Shown: positions 9,315 through 20,412, counted from the stretch's first letter. The stretch: DNA of 64,000 nucleotides from Hydractinia symbiolongicarpus (GCF_029227915.1 NC_079881.1:4340001-4404000); one strand, 5' to 3'. The notes: generated by a model from the sequence alone, not told the origin. Translations and numbers: made by a program.

Positions 9315-12300
9315 ATGGGTGAGAGTGTACAAAAACTTACCCATATTGATCACGTTCTTAAAAGACCCGAGTCGTACGTTGGTCCGGTGGACATTAGTTC
9401 TGAACCGTGCTGGATTTTTCAAAAAACTGATAATCAATTCAAAAAGAAGAGTCTCAACTATTCGTCAGCTTTGCTCAAGATTTTTGACGAAGTATTGGTC
9501 AACGCCATCGACCGCAACTCACTCCATCCGAAGAGCTGTACTTTTATCTCGGCGGGGATAGACAAGGAGACTGGTGCCGTCACCATTGAAAACAATGGCC
9601 CTCTCGGTGGCGTCGGTGTTCGTATGCACGAGAAGGAGGGTATTTGGAATCCGGAACTTACCTTTGGACACCCACTCACAAGTACAAACTATGATGACAA
9701 CAAGTAGAGAATTGTCGGTGGTCGCAACGGATACGGTGCCAAGTTGACCAACATCTATTCCACCGAGTTTTCCATTGTAATCAAGGATGGGGAGACAAAG
9801 CAGTGTTACACACAAAATTGGAACAAGAATATGATGGTGTGTCATCCACCAAAGATTAAGAAGCACTCTGCCTCAACTTCTTCAGTCTCAATCACTTTCA
9901 TTCCAGATTGGAGACGATTTGTTATGAAAAAGATGGACAACAACATCTACAAAATCTTTGAGAAGCGGGTATGGGATGCAATTATCTGTACGACATCCAA
10001 CTGTAAGGTCAAGTTTCAAGGGGAAGCCCTTCCCAAGACTTCCTTTGAGGCGTACGCCAAGATGCACGAAGGTGTTTCTGAGATCTCATCGGTGACCACA
10101 GATCGCTGGTCGGTGTGTATTGGCCCTTCGGAAAATGGTCTTGAACAAGTGTCGTTTGTGAACGGTATCTGTACCACGAAGGGTGGCACCCACGTCGATC
10201 ACGTCGCGTCTTATCTCGCGTCGGGTATCATTGATGAGATGGCAAAGAAGATCAAATTGAAGCCACAACAAGTCAAGAATACTTTCAACATCTTTGTGAA
10301 GGCGACCCTTGAGAACCTAACTTTCTCAAGTCAAGTCAAGTCAGAGTGTACCTCAAAGGCACAAGACTTTGGCAGTAAGTTTGATCCACCCAAGAACTTT
10401 GTCAAGAATGCACTCAAGACTGATATTCAGGATGAACTCACGGCGCTCTCAAAGTTCAAGGAGAAGAAGGAACTCAAGAAGACGGATGGTGCCAGAAAGT
10501 CTAAAATTACCGGTATTCCCAAGTTGGATGATGCGAACAAAGCAGGGACGGCGCAATCTGGAAAATGTACGCTCATCGTGACGGAGGGTGATTCGGCAAA
10601 GACCCTTGCGGTTGCCGGTGTTTCTGTGGTTGGCCGGGATCACTATGGTGTCTTCCCACTTCGTGGTAAATGTAAGAATGTTCGGGATGCCTCAGTGACG
10701 CAACTATCATCAAACCAAGAGTTCAACGATCTCAAGAAGATCCTGGGTCTTCAACAAGGCAAGGACTACCAAGATCTTTCCGAGCTTCGCTATGGACGTC
10801 TTATGATTATGACGGATGCGGATAATGATGGTTTCCACATCAAGGGTCTCATTCTCAATATGATCCACTACTTCTGGCCCTCACTCCTCAAGCTGGGTTT
10901 CGTGGTTTCTATGGTGACGCCAATCATCAAGGCTTCCAAAGGTGGTCAATCAAAATCTTTCTATACAGATTCAGCTTTCAGAGCTTGGTATGGCAATGGA
11001 CAACCTGGTTGGAAAATCAAGTACTACAAGGGTTTCGGTACCAGAACGAGTGCTAAAGCTCGAGAGTATTTCAAGAAGATCCAAGACTTGACTGTCAAGT
11101 TTGATATGGATATTATGACAGATAAATCCATCGTTCTCGCCTTTGACAAGAAGAAGGCGGATGACCGCAAGACCTGGCTCTCTGAGAGTACAGCGAAGGA
11201 TCCCAAATAACTGGAAGTTCCCTACGGATCTGTGAAAAATCTGAGCATTACCCACTTTGTTCGCAAAGACTTGGTCAATTTCAGTCTGGCGGACTTGAAG
11301 CGTTCCATCGCCCACATGGCGGACGGATTCAACCTTCGCAGAGAAAGGTCATGTATGCATGCTTCCACAAAAACCTCAAGGATTAAATGAAGGTGGCACA
11401 GTTGGCGGCGTATGTTGCGGAAAAGTCGGCCTACCATCACGGCGAAGTATCCCTCGCAGATACGATTGTCAAGTTGGCGAATGACTACATGGGCTCAAAC
11501 AATATCAACCTCCTTGAGCCGTGTGGTCAGTTTGGGACACGCCTTATGGGTGGTAAGGATGCGTCTCAAACGAGGTACATCTTCACAAAGCTGACCAAAG
11601 ATGCCCGCAAAATCTTTGACCCACGGGACGACCCTGTGCTCAATTATCTGGATGATGACGGTCGCTCAATTGAACCAGACTTCCATATGCCAACGCTTCC
11701 AATGGTGCTCGTGAATGGCACGGAAGGTATCGGTACAGGATTCAGTTGCTATGTGCCCCCATTCAACCCCAAGGACATCAAGGAGAATATCACTCGAGCA
11801 CTTGTGGGACAGGATTTCAATGAGATGAAGCCCTGGTTTCAAGGGTAAAGTTTTCAAAGAGGATGGCACTTGGATCACCGAGGGTGTGTGGCGAGACACT
11901 AGTTCAAGGCTCAAGGTAACCGAACTTCCACCGGGTCGTTGGACACAAGACTACAAGGAGCATTTGGACGCCCTCGTGGAAAAGAAAGTCATCTCAGGCT
12001 TCACCAACAACTCAACAACCGATAATATTGATTTTGAAATTATGGGATACACTGGCAAAGATATCCTAAAGGGTCTCAAATTGAGAAAGTCTTTTCATAC
12101 CTCCAATATGCATCTCTTTCATCCTACAAAGGGTATCTACAAGTACAACTCCCCCGAAGAAATCCTCAAGGACTTTGTGGATCTCCGCCTTGATCATTAC
12201 AAGAAGAGAAGGGAATACCTTATTAAAGTACTTGAAGTCAGATCCAAGATGTGTGGATACAAGTCAAAGTTTGTGACAATGGTCATTGAGGAAGACATTG

Positions 12301-12524
12301 TGGTATTCAAACGCAAGAAGGATGATCTTGAGAGACAATTGGGTGGTATTTTCCCCTAGATAAATGGCACCCACGACTATCTCCTCAACATCAAGACTGT
12401 TCAATATACAGAGGAAAGTGTACGAGAACTCATCAAAGAATCAAAGCAAGCCCGTGAAGAACTTGAGATTATGAAGGGTACCTCACACATTGATATGTGG
12501 AAAATGGATATTAAAAATATGTAG
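9315..12524 (+). pseudogene. Type IIA DNA topoisomerase, multiply interrupted
   Basis: About 1,070 codons. In order: GHKL ATPase domain with DEVLVNAIDRN and VGGRNGYGAKL; TOPRIM domain with TEGDSAKTLA and TDADNDGFHIKGL (the usual metal-binding acidic residues); breakage-reunion domain with GSNNINLLEPCGQFGTR and RYIFTKL, containing the catalytic tyrosine (about 11,577); and a C-terminal coiled region. The enzyme relaxes and decatenates DNA in viral replication. In-frame stops occur at 9705, 11208, 11384 and 12357. Frame changes occur near 11,345 and 11,840. Length matches giant-virus topoisomerase II, which lacks the long eukaryotic C-terminal tail. Confidence 0.9.
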
Positions 12525-12536
12525 ACAATAGTAGGT

Positions 12537-13848
12537 ATGGGTGAAGCTGCAACAATTTCGCTCAAGGCTATTGGGAAGCAAGACACCTACTTGCTTTCCA
12601 AAGATCCAGACGAGTCCTTCTTTAATTATACCACTGATCGGAGACACTCCGACTTTCGTAAATATCACAGGCGTAAGAATATTGTGAGACCTGGGAATGC
12701 AGCTGCTGGGTGGCCTTTTGAACGAACTATAAAGGTGGAATTCAACCCAAGAAATATGGGAGATCTATTGAGTAATATGTGGCTAAGTTTTACAATGCCA
12801 GGTCTTAGAAATCCACCAGATGGCAACTATGCCGATCAATTGGGTCGTAACATTCTCAAAAGCGTCACAATGTATGTGGACGAAATTGAAGTTGAGAAAA
12901 TTCACGACGATTGGGGGATCATATACCATGACCTTTATCTTGAAATGTCAGAAAAAGTAGCAAATAGATTTCTTGTAAATAGAAACTTGGGATACGATGA
13001 CGCTGCGACCAGTGCTGCCATTGACGAATATGATGCAGACTTGGTGATCCCCGTACACTTTTTCTTTTCTCGTAAATTTGCGAGTGACGAGTATGGCACA
13101 AATAAACCAAATAGACCATACTTCCCAGTGTGTTCAATTTATCGTCAGAAAATTGAGTTTGAGTTTGAGTTTCATAATGCTTCTTTCTTTACAGATAGAG
13201 ATCTTGAAATAAATCCAATACAACTTGATTCTTTTGATATCGTAACCGAAGAAATCACTGTGAGTCCAGATGAGAGAAAGTTTCTTGCGAGTGAAAGACA
13301 AGTTTTTATCTAGGATCTCGTGCGTAAGCACCCAGTGACACAAAGTGAATTGGGTAAAAATATCGTCAAAACCAATCTTGTTCCAAATATTCCAGTAAAA
13401 TGTATTCACTGGTTTTTGAGAAACACTATATTTGAAAATGAAGAAGAATCCATTGGTGATCCAGTTCCAATTGTAGAGGGTGATAGCTTGTATCAAAACA
13501 GATTCAACTTTTTATCGGCACGAGACTTTCAAGGTGAAAATACATTCTTCTATCCGGTCATGACAGAGGCGAGTTTCTATATAAACGGCAATAAATTACC
13601 AGAAGTTACAAAAACAAATCATGAATATTACAAGTATCTTATTCCATATCAAAAAAGATTATCACAACCCATTAGAAATATCTATACATACAGTTTCTCG
13701 TTGAATCCGGTAAATGTGGAACCATCGGGAAACTTGGATTTCAGTGCCATACAATCTGAAAAAACAAAACATTGAAGTCACTTTGGATGAGGGTGTCATC
13801 TATGTCAAACATAGCTGCATCGTTTGGTCCCGCTGGTCCGAACATTAA
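12537..13848 (+). pseudogene. Major capsid protein-like (double jelly roll), interrupted
   Basis: Begins MGEAATISLKAIGKQDTYLL at 12537, 12 bp after the topoisomerase stop. The N-terminal jelly roll is recognised by WPFERTIKVEFNPR and the capsid-typical MPGL region, the C-terminal one by the RNIYTYSFSLNP block followed by PSGNLDFS. A TAG at 13311-13313 splits the frame, and a frame change near 13,765 separates the last 27 codons (ending 13848). The family forms the icosahedral capsid of NCLDVs. Large algal viruses carry several paralogues, and this may be a secondary copy. Confidence 0.88.
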
Positions 13849-13883
13849 TATTATTAAAGATTTAAATAATGGTTTAAGGAGAC

Positions 13884-14207
13884 ATGTTCGTTGATGTTAA
13901 ATGCGAAGATGACACCATTCAGATTGCTTAACTCATACGCGATGAAAATACCCACGACGCTGAAGTGATATTCTTAACTAAAGTTGGAAATGGGCTGTAT
14001 GATTTCGAAGATGATATCACAATTATCCCCATAGAATCCATATGTGGGTGGTATGATTGTAAAACTCTTGAAGAGACTGAATTGTTTATGAAAGCATCTG
14101 GTGGATATGCACTCCTTGATGATAGTGAAGATGAAGACTTTACTTGTTCAGATTCTGACGAACCCGATTCTGAATCCGAATCCCTCTTTGACGAAGATGA
14201 GGCTTAA
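13884..14207 (+). pseudogene. Acidic-tailed viral protein with an in-frame TAA
   Basis: Frame from an ATG at 13884 (MFVDVKCEDDTIQIA) with a TAA at 13929-13931, then open to 14207. The C-terminal third is a Ser/Asp/Glu-rich acidic tail (DSDEPDSESESLFDEDEA), like that of the gene at 3147-3472. It may be a member of the same small family. No function recognised. Confidence 0.5.
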
Positions 14208-14229
14208 ATAATACAACCATCTAAATTGT

Positions 14230-14312
14230 ATGGAATGTCCGGTGTGTTACACATCGAACCAAGAGTTTGGTAGTCTTACATGTCCAATGTGTGTCCAATC
14301 CCTTCAAGTACT
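14230..14312 (+). pseudogene. Truncated RING-like viral gene at the virus/host junction
   Basis: An ATG at 14230 opens a frame encoding MECPVCYTSNQEFGSLTC, which resembles the first Cys pair and first knuckle of viral RING-type E3 proteins. The expected remaining zinc ligands are absent; the frame ends at a TAA at about 14,316 that lies in Penelope-like DNA. I read this as the 5' end of a viral gene cut at the junction. The RING identity rests on only about 18 residues. Confidence 0.4.
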
Positions 14313-15244
14313 GCCATAAATAGATTTGCGTAAGGTGGGGCCATTCTTGTACCCATAGACGTTCCTTTAATTTGGTGATAAAATGATGTCATAAATTTGA
14401 AAAAACTGTTTTTAAGAATGAGATGCAGCAGCGTGTGAAAGACATGATTTGGTGGGGTATATTTAGGCATTTCATTTCTAAATTGTTTTATAAAATCGAG
14501 TACTGCTTTAATTCCTTCATCATGAGGGATGTTTGTGTATAGAGCCGTAACGTCTGCTGTTACAAGAAAAGCATTTTCGGGCATTGGTGGGAGCTGCCGC
14601 AATCCTCTGAGAAAGTGTTTTGTGTCTTTAATGTAGGACGGTAGTTTCGTGACCAAAGGTTGGATGAAATGTGTTACGTATTTTGATAGGTTGTCTGTGG
14701 CGCTGTCGCAACCCGAAACAATCGGTCTTAGTGGGATCTCAGGTTTATGTATTTTAGGTAGTCCGTAAAATAGTGATGTGCACGGTGGATTAGGGGGAGT
14801 TAAAAATCGTCTAGTAGTTTTATCAATGTATTGTTTAACAAAAAGGAAATCGACATAATCTTTTACCTCTTTGCTAATGTCATTGGTTAGGTCATTTGGC
14901 ATTTGTATGTATGTGTTTCTATCATTAAGGTGCAAGTGGACTTTGTCTATGTATTCGGTAGTGTTAAGAATGCAGATCCCCCCACCTTTGTCTGCTGGTT
15001 TTATGGTGATGTTTGGGTTTCTTGCAAGATTGACTAGAGCTCTTCTGTGTTGGTAATTTATATTATGTTTCCCGGGAGTTGGAGAATTAATTAAATTTAT
15101 GTCGTTTGTGATTTTTTCAAAATATTCGAGCAAGTCCTTGTTATCAGGTGTAGGTGGTTGCCAATTTGTTCGGACGTGGAAGGGGTGAGGCTTAACTTCG
15201 GTATTTTCAAGGCCCTCGCTTGCGAAAAATATTTGTCTTTTCAT
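14282..15244 (-). mobile_element. Penelope-like retroelement reverse transcriptase, 3' truncated
   Basis: A 322-codon minus-strand frame (stop in adjoining sequence at 14276) encodes a Penelope-like RT: the N-terminal block KPADKGGGICILNTTEYI, then GLPKIHKPEIPLRPIVSG, the NIPHDEGI segment with LVTADVTALYTNI (catalytic Asp region), and GTSMGTRMAPPYANLFM. The next motif, with the paired catalytic aspartates, the RT thumb and the GIY-YIG endonuclease are missing because sequence changes to viral at about 14,300. Loss of the 3' rather than the 5' part is not how such elements usually truncate during insertion, so a later break is inferred. Confidence 0.85.
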
Positions 15245-15370
15245 AGTAGTAGTAAAATTTATTAAAGATCCCGTTTCAGATTGGGAGAAGTATTTTGTTG
15301 GTGTATTTTAGGTCGAAATATATCATGCATTTCACTTAATCCAAAGCCTATTCCATCAAAAAACATAAAA

Positions 15371-15662
15371 CGGATCGAAATTTGCCGCTCCCTTATTCGA
15401 ACACCCTTGTTTACATGAAAGTCCGCAAGCACTTTTACATACTCTGGAACTTAAATAAAGATTTAGGATCCAAAATTCCCGCTTTACGCTTCCTTTGCGT
15501 CCGACAATTATCCAGATGTAAAAAAACGGATCGAATTCTCCCGCCCCCAGATTCGAACATCGTTGTTTACATCAAAGTCCGCAAGCACTTTTACATTTCC
15601 TAAAATTCGAAAATTCCCGCCTTTTTTATGCTTCCTTTTGCGTCCGACAATTATCCACTGAC
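15371..15662. repeat. Imperfect tandem duplication of about 155 bp
   Basis: Two consecutive copies (about 15,371-15,520 and 15,527-15,662) share the ordered pieces GGATCGAA, GTTTACATnAAAGTCCGCAA, AATTCCCGC and GCGTCCGACAATTATCCA. They lie upstream of the Penelope-like RT and may be its tandem terminal repeats (pLTR) or an unrelated duplication. Confidence 0.6.
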
Positions 15663-16440
15663 AACAACAAAAACATTACAGGAATTCAGGGTTAAGTATT
15701 TCCGCTTCCCAAGTTGTCAACGACATAGTTTTACTCACGAAAATATTTACATCCTAAATTTTAGGTGAGTATTTAAATATTCGCACACAAGCAACTCGCG
15801 AGCGCTCATTGTCACTTTCGTTCTATTACACACTTCATATTTTCTAAGGAAAACGAGAGGGGTCTTTTGCAATTGCAAGGAGTTTGATCGGATACTTCCC
15901 TGTCGGGCAGGTGAAACATGTTTCACAGAAACAGGGAAGAAACGGTACCTGCTCCTGATGACGGCCGTTTTGGCAAGCCGATCATTCTCGTTGTTTTGGC
16001 AGTCTACACCTATCGTTTTTCTTCCGTTCTGTTTCATTTCATTTTGAGTTAAAATACTTTTACTTTAATTGCATAACGTTAAGGCGCGCTAATTTTTACA
16101 ATTTCCAAGCGTTGATAATTTGTTTTTTTGAAGAAACGGGTTGCTGGACGAAAAGAAACGCAATAACTCGTTTACCTACAGGCACTATTTCCGCAACTTT
16201 ATACTATAAATTTGTAAAAATATTGCTTTGGTATATGTATATTGCTTATGTATATACGACGAAAACTATCACCAACGTTATATAAGAGGAGAATAATTTT
16301 TGTCCAACAACAACTTCACACCTATATAAAATGGTTCTAAACTAAATTTTCAAAAAAAAAAAACATAAAATCGCGAATTTAAAAGGACTGCAAAAGTTTC
16401 ATGCAATAAGTAATAATAATTTAATAATTAATAATATGTA
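15663..16440. other. Host intergenic DNA, no gene seen
   Basis: AT-rich. It contains one palindromic piece (TGAAACATGTTTCA at about 15,912) and a 96-codon minus-strand frame without recognisable motif, which I do not accept as a gene. Confidence 0.5.
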
Positions 16441-17119
16441 TATGTTTGTAAAACACATGATCAAAATTAACATTTTTTATAAATTTGTTCCAATAATCGG
16501 AATTCTTTGAACCGTCCATTAACTCTTTCAATGTGTATTCTTGCGCGTGCTACTCTTTTACCAAGATAAACTTCTGATCTTGTAAATTTTCTTCTTTGGC
16601 GAACAAAAGGAGTTAGAACATATGTTACCTGGTGGGGCAAAACAGATCTTGAACATTGAAACCTTTATCAAACAGAACTATAAAACCAGGATGAAATTTT
16701 GAAGCAATAATTGTATCTTCAGTAATAAAACGATCTGTGCTAGAACCAGCATAGGCAGGAGAAAAGTAGGAGATTAACCCCGATTTTGTACAAAATATTT
16801 ACTACTAAGTTTTTTAGCGTGTTTCGACTTTTGTAGGTGCTGTATGTTTGGTATTGTGCTGCAACATTTTTTGAATGTTCAAAATTTTGTTCAATGCAGT
16901 CACCAATACCTTCACATTTGTTAAAAGTACCAGAAAAATGATGGTGCTTATGCCAGTGTTTCATCAGGTGTTGGCCAATATATTAGTTGTTTAAGTTCCA
17001 AACTAAGAAAAATGATGAATGTTGTAATAATGTTGGAGGCATGTCCAGTCGATATTTCAAATCTGAAAGCTACGTCAGCAACAGGCGCATCAAGTCTTAT
17101 CCTCATCAACGTTATTAAT

Positions 17120-18962
17120 CCCAGTAAACACAAAGACGTCTTAAAGACGTCGTTTCTCGTCTCTAACTCGTTCGGACGTCTCTCGACCAGAAAAAGACGT
17201 CTTAAAGACGTCTTTATAAGACGAGTCAAATCTCGTTCAAAAGAAACGTCTTAAAGACGTCTTTATTTGGTCTCCGTTAGACAAGTTATATTTCGTTCTA
17301 AAGAAACGTCTCAAAGACGTCTTTATTTGGTCTCTGTAAGACCAGCAAAATCTCGTTCTAAAGAAACGTCTCAAAGACGTCTTTATTTGGTCTCTGTAAG
17401 ACCAGTAAAATCTCGTTGGAAATAAACGTCTCAAAGACGTCTTTATTTGGTCTCTGTAAGACAAGTATAATCTCGTTCGAAATGAATGTCATCATTTCTT
17501 TACGTTTTAAAGATAATTTCACAAGAAATAAATAACTACGTTATTTCTTTGCCCATTCGCAATTATTGGCGTAGAAATAAACGTTTTTGATATTTCAGAA
17601 TTTTTTATACAGAGGTAGCCAAACATTCGAATTAAATTTGTCCAAAAAAGGATACTTTTTACAATGAAAACAGCGTTCGAATGACCGCATAGAATAAACT
17701 TGTGAAGAACATCGTTCCATTTCAACAAATGTTGCATTTGACGTTTACTTTTGAAGTTAAAGGAATAATGTGCTCCATAAAACAACAAGTAAATAGTAAA
17801 GCAAAAAAGGCTGTATTTATCCGAGATATGAATGGACAATAAAGAAAATATTTTGCTGATTAAAAGTAAGTATCTTAGATATTTTTTGTACTTTCTCGGG
17901 CAGAAACATTTGCGATCTTTGGTCTTCACCCGGAAGATTATGCTTACGAGTTATTTTAAGCCAGTTTGAAATCAAGGGGAGCTTTCATCAACACTTGGGA
18001 AAATAATACTTTAAATGCTTAGTCTTAGCTTCACTATACCTTCCACACTTCAAGTGCACGTCACACATGTTCTAAAGTTTTAGACCTATAAAGTTTGTTA
18101 TTGAAAAAAAAACAGTAGCTACTTTATATATCGGCGTAATGACTGAAATGCATTTTATTAAAGGGTTGTTTGGAATATATCTTCAAAGAATAAACACATC
18201 ATCCAACGTGCACAATATGAGAGATATATTTTACAACCAGAGCTCAGACCGAAGTGTTAGTGATTGGCGAAAATAAATTGACGCTGTTGTTCAAGACAAC
18301 CTTCAAAGATATTAACTGTTATTGTTCATAGTCAACAATTTTACTTTTGTAGTATTACACTGCATATTTTGTGTTATACATGCACGCTTTTTTATAACCA
18401 AAACAGCTTCAAATGCTTGATTGTTGCTTATCTGTTGCTCATTGAACATTCATCTTTTAGAACAAGAAAAGTTTCCGAAAGTATTTAATGAATTTGTTTT
18501 CGTTGTTGTTGCTTATATAAAAGCTTGTATGTGATATTATTTTATTCTTATTAAACTGTTTATTTATATAAATGTTATAAATATCAAGTTTCTATTAAAT
18601 ACTTCATCATCGTTTTCTTAGATTTTTTTTGGTTTGGTTTGTGACACCTCCATCAGAATTAAAATTACTAAAACCCTAACACCCATAGGCTAAAATTATT
18701 TGAAGCAGGCCTGCCTTGGCAGTATAACGTTTGAAAGAGACTAAATAAGGACGTCTTTAATACATTTTGGTACCTACAGGAACGTCTCAAAAACGTCTTT
18801 AAAACGTCTTTAACACGTCGCAAAAAGACGTCTTTTTTACGTTTCTTAAAGACGTCTTTAGGCGTTACGCTTTTAGACGGGTCAGAGACGTCTTAGAGAC
18901 GTCTCATTTGGTCTTTCAAAGACGTTTTAAAGACGTGTTTAAGATGTCTCGTGTTTACTGGG
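17120..18962. mobile_element. 1.84-kb non-autonomous element with 12-bp inverted ends and GACGTC arrays
   Basis: Starts CCCAGTAAACAC and ends with the exact inverse GTGTTTACTGGG. AT flanks both ends, and the host transposase frame can be followed across if one AT is removed, so the AT is probably a 2-bp target duplication. Both subterminal regions (17,130-17,470 and 18,750-18,950) are filled with variants of AAGACGTCTT separated by TTTGGTCTCTGTAAGAC-like units of about 60 bp. No transposase of its own was found in the middle. Family not assigned. Confidence 0.75.
17210..17470 (+). repeat. Tandem array of about 60-bp units containing AAGACGTCTT
   Basis: Four to five consecutive units, each with GAAACGTCT, CAAAGACGTCTTTATTTGG and TCTCTGTAAGACAAGT, at about 60-bp spacing. 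They form the left subterminal part of the inserted element and give rise to a spurious repetitive ORF on the minus strand. Confidence 0.8.
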
Positions 18963-19899
18963 ATATTTCATTCTTCAAGCTTAGAGAATGGCTTGGACTA
19001 GGTTTTCTTTGACAAAATTTGACTGGATTATACTGATACTGTTTACTTTATACAGAATTGTCATCTTTGTAATATTGGAGCTTCAAATGTTTCGGCCGAA
19101 CATGCTCAACAATAAATTGAAAACCTTTTGGTGATGGATATCCCGTGTACAATTGTATATTTTTTAATTACTCTGGATGCAATCCCATGACATTCTTGTA
19201 TCAATTCTATTTAATGACAATTTGCTGGAAGTTGTGGATGCATTGGACAACGTAGGCGATAAATTATTGGCATTACTAGTTGGTGATAACATTGGGATAT
19301 CTAATTTTAAAGCAGACATTGTTGAAGTTGAGCAAGTGGGTGATAACAAAGTTGTCCCACTAGCTGGTGATAATAATGGAAGATCTGTTGATGAGCTGGT
19401 TGGTGACATTAACAAAGAGGCATATTTAGGAGAAGTTAGATCAAGTGTGACACCAAAGTCAATTTCATCTAAATTGTCTGGTTCTGTTTTGACACCATCT
19501 GAAGCAGTTGAAGATGGAACAAATTTATCTCTTTTGCACTTTTTGTTGGACACAAAACACTTTCTTTTGGTGCTTTTCTCTTTATTGAGTTTTCATCTGT
19601 ACCATAACATTTTATATACAATGTGGGTAAAGGGCTTGCATCTGTCGGTTTTCCATATTCGAAGTGATTTGAACAGATCACTTAATGTTTTTTTAAATAC
19701 AATACACTTTCTGTTACAAGCGGATCCCCACTTAGTATACAACTTAGAGTTTCTACAAGTGTAAAAACGTAGCTCTAAACTCACATTAAATGCAGTGATG
19801 TGCGGCTTAATGACATATTTTTCTGGATATTTACGAGCATTGTTACATGCTCCCACAGCACAACGATCATTAATTCCCATAACGCCGAAAGAACTTTTT

Positions 19900-20412
19900 C
19901 TGTTGAATTGGAATTTACTCTATGCAAATTGTTCTTTTTTAACATTTTAGCTTAATCTTTTCTTGGTAGAAATAATTGAAATTTGTAATTCTTACCTTAT
20001 TTCATGCAAACTTGGCAAGGCTACCGTTTGAAACAAACTAACTAAAGAATTTTTTATCTGACAAACAGTAAGCTTGGAAAATTTTGCACCAAACCTTTTT
20101 TTTTATTTGACCCATTGAAATATATTGGAAAAATATTTTCAGTGATGCAATATTTTTTTAATGTTTTTGGTAAACTTTATTCTCCAATTAATTTTGTATT
20201 ATCAAAGCAAGTAATTCTAGCAGTTAGCTTTTACATGCCCCATATATACAACAATTACAGGACACGTTCAACTTTATTGGACACCTTTGAGTTTTCTCTA
20301 TGTTTTTGCTTATACTTTTAGACCGTTGATTTATGACGTTATAAGAACTGAATAATGCAGATTGTGACTGTTTAAAATCTAAAATTCAAGCTACTGCATC
20401 GATTGCTACATA
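19900..20412. other. Host intergenic DNA, no gene seen
   Basis: AT-rich sequence flanking the broken transposase; it may include the transposon's own terminus, which I could not define. No coding signal. Confidence 0.45.

Larger units (their letters stand above)
1..14300. mobile_element. Endogenous giant-virus (NCLDV) segment, partial
   Basis: Gene-dense block with about 20 closely packed intronless genes on both strands, separated mostly by 10-60 bp, in clear contrast to the AT-rich, gene-poor DNA to its right. Diagnostic members are a type IIA topoisomerase, a double-jelly-roll capsid protein, a PHO4 phosphate permease, a collagen-like protein and paired GT-B glycosyltransferases. Many genes contain in-frame stops or frameshifts. 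The left boundary is outside the window; the right boundary is the junction with a Penelope-like element near 14,282-14,312. An algal-virus (prasinovirus-like) origin is inferred from gene content. Chimeric assembly or contamination is the main alternative. Confidence 0.85.
16467..19880 (-). mobile_element. THAP + DDE_Tnp_4 transposase (ISL2EU/Harbinger-like), broken and carrying an insertion
   Basis: Minus-strand coding remains in pieces. The N-terminal THAP zinc finger begins MGINDRCAVGACNNARKYPE (19,880-19,600) and continues in another frame with ICSNHFEYGKPTDASPLPTL (19,681-19,610). A Ser/Thr-rich linker follows (19,164-19,553). The transposase helix-turn-helix (LDAPVADVAFRFEISTGHAS, 17,090-17,040), the DDE core (CEGIGDCIEQNFE; GFIVLFDKGFN) and the C-terminal RIHIERVNGRFKEFRLLEQI block end at 16,467. 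Between linker and helix-turn-helix lies a 1.84-kb insertion (17,120-18,962). Several frameshifts separate the pieces, so it is inactive. Confidence 0.8.

Noticed and set aside
9705-13931. Reassigned stop codons in the viral genes instead of decay
   Set aside because: All three stop codons occur inside frames, the same codons end intact genes, and frameshifts are equally frequent, so decay is simpler.
15953-15985. CTGATGA heptamer near the Penelope element, as in a hammerhead ribozyme
   Set aside because: The following helix is not closed by GAAA and no third helix could be formed; chance heptamer is more likely.
17237-17464. 75-codon repetitive minus-strand ORF
   Set aside because: Arises from the 60-bp tandem GACGTC array of the inserted element.
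17110-18970. CRISPR-like array (regular repeats)
   Set aside because: Units are palindromic, variable and confined to the two ends of an inverted-end element in eukaryotic DNA.
19177-19764. 195-codon plus-strand ORF
   Set aside because: Opposite-strand shadow of the THAP transposase linker and finger, which have recognisable domain matches on the minus strand.
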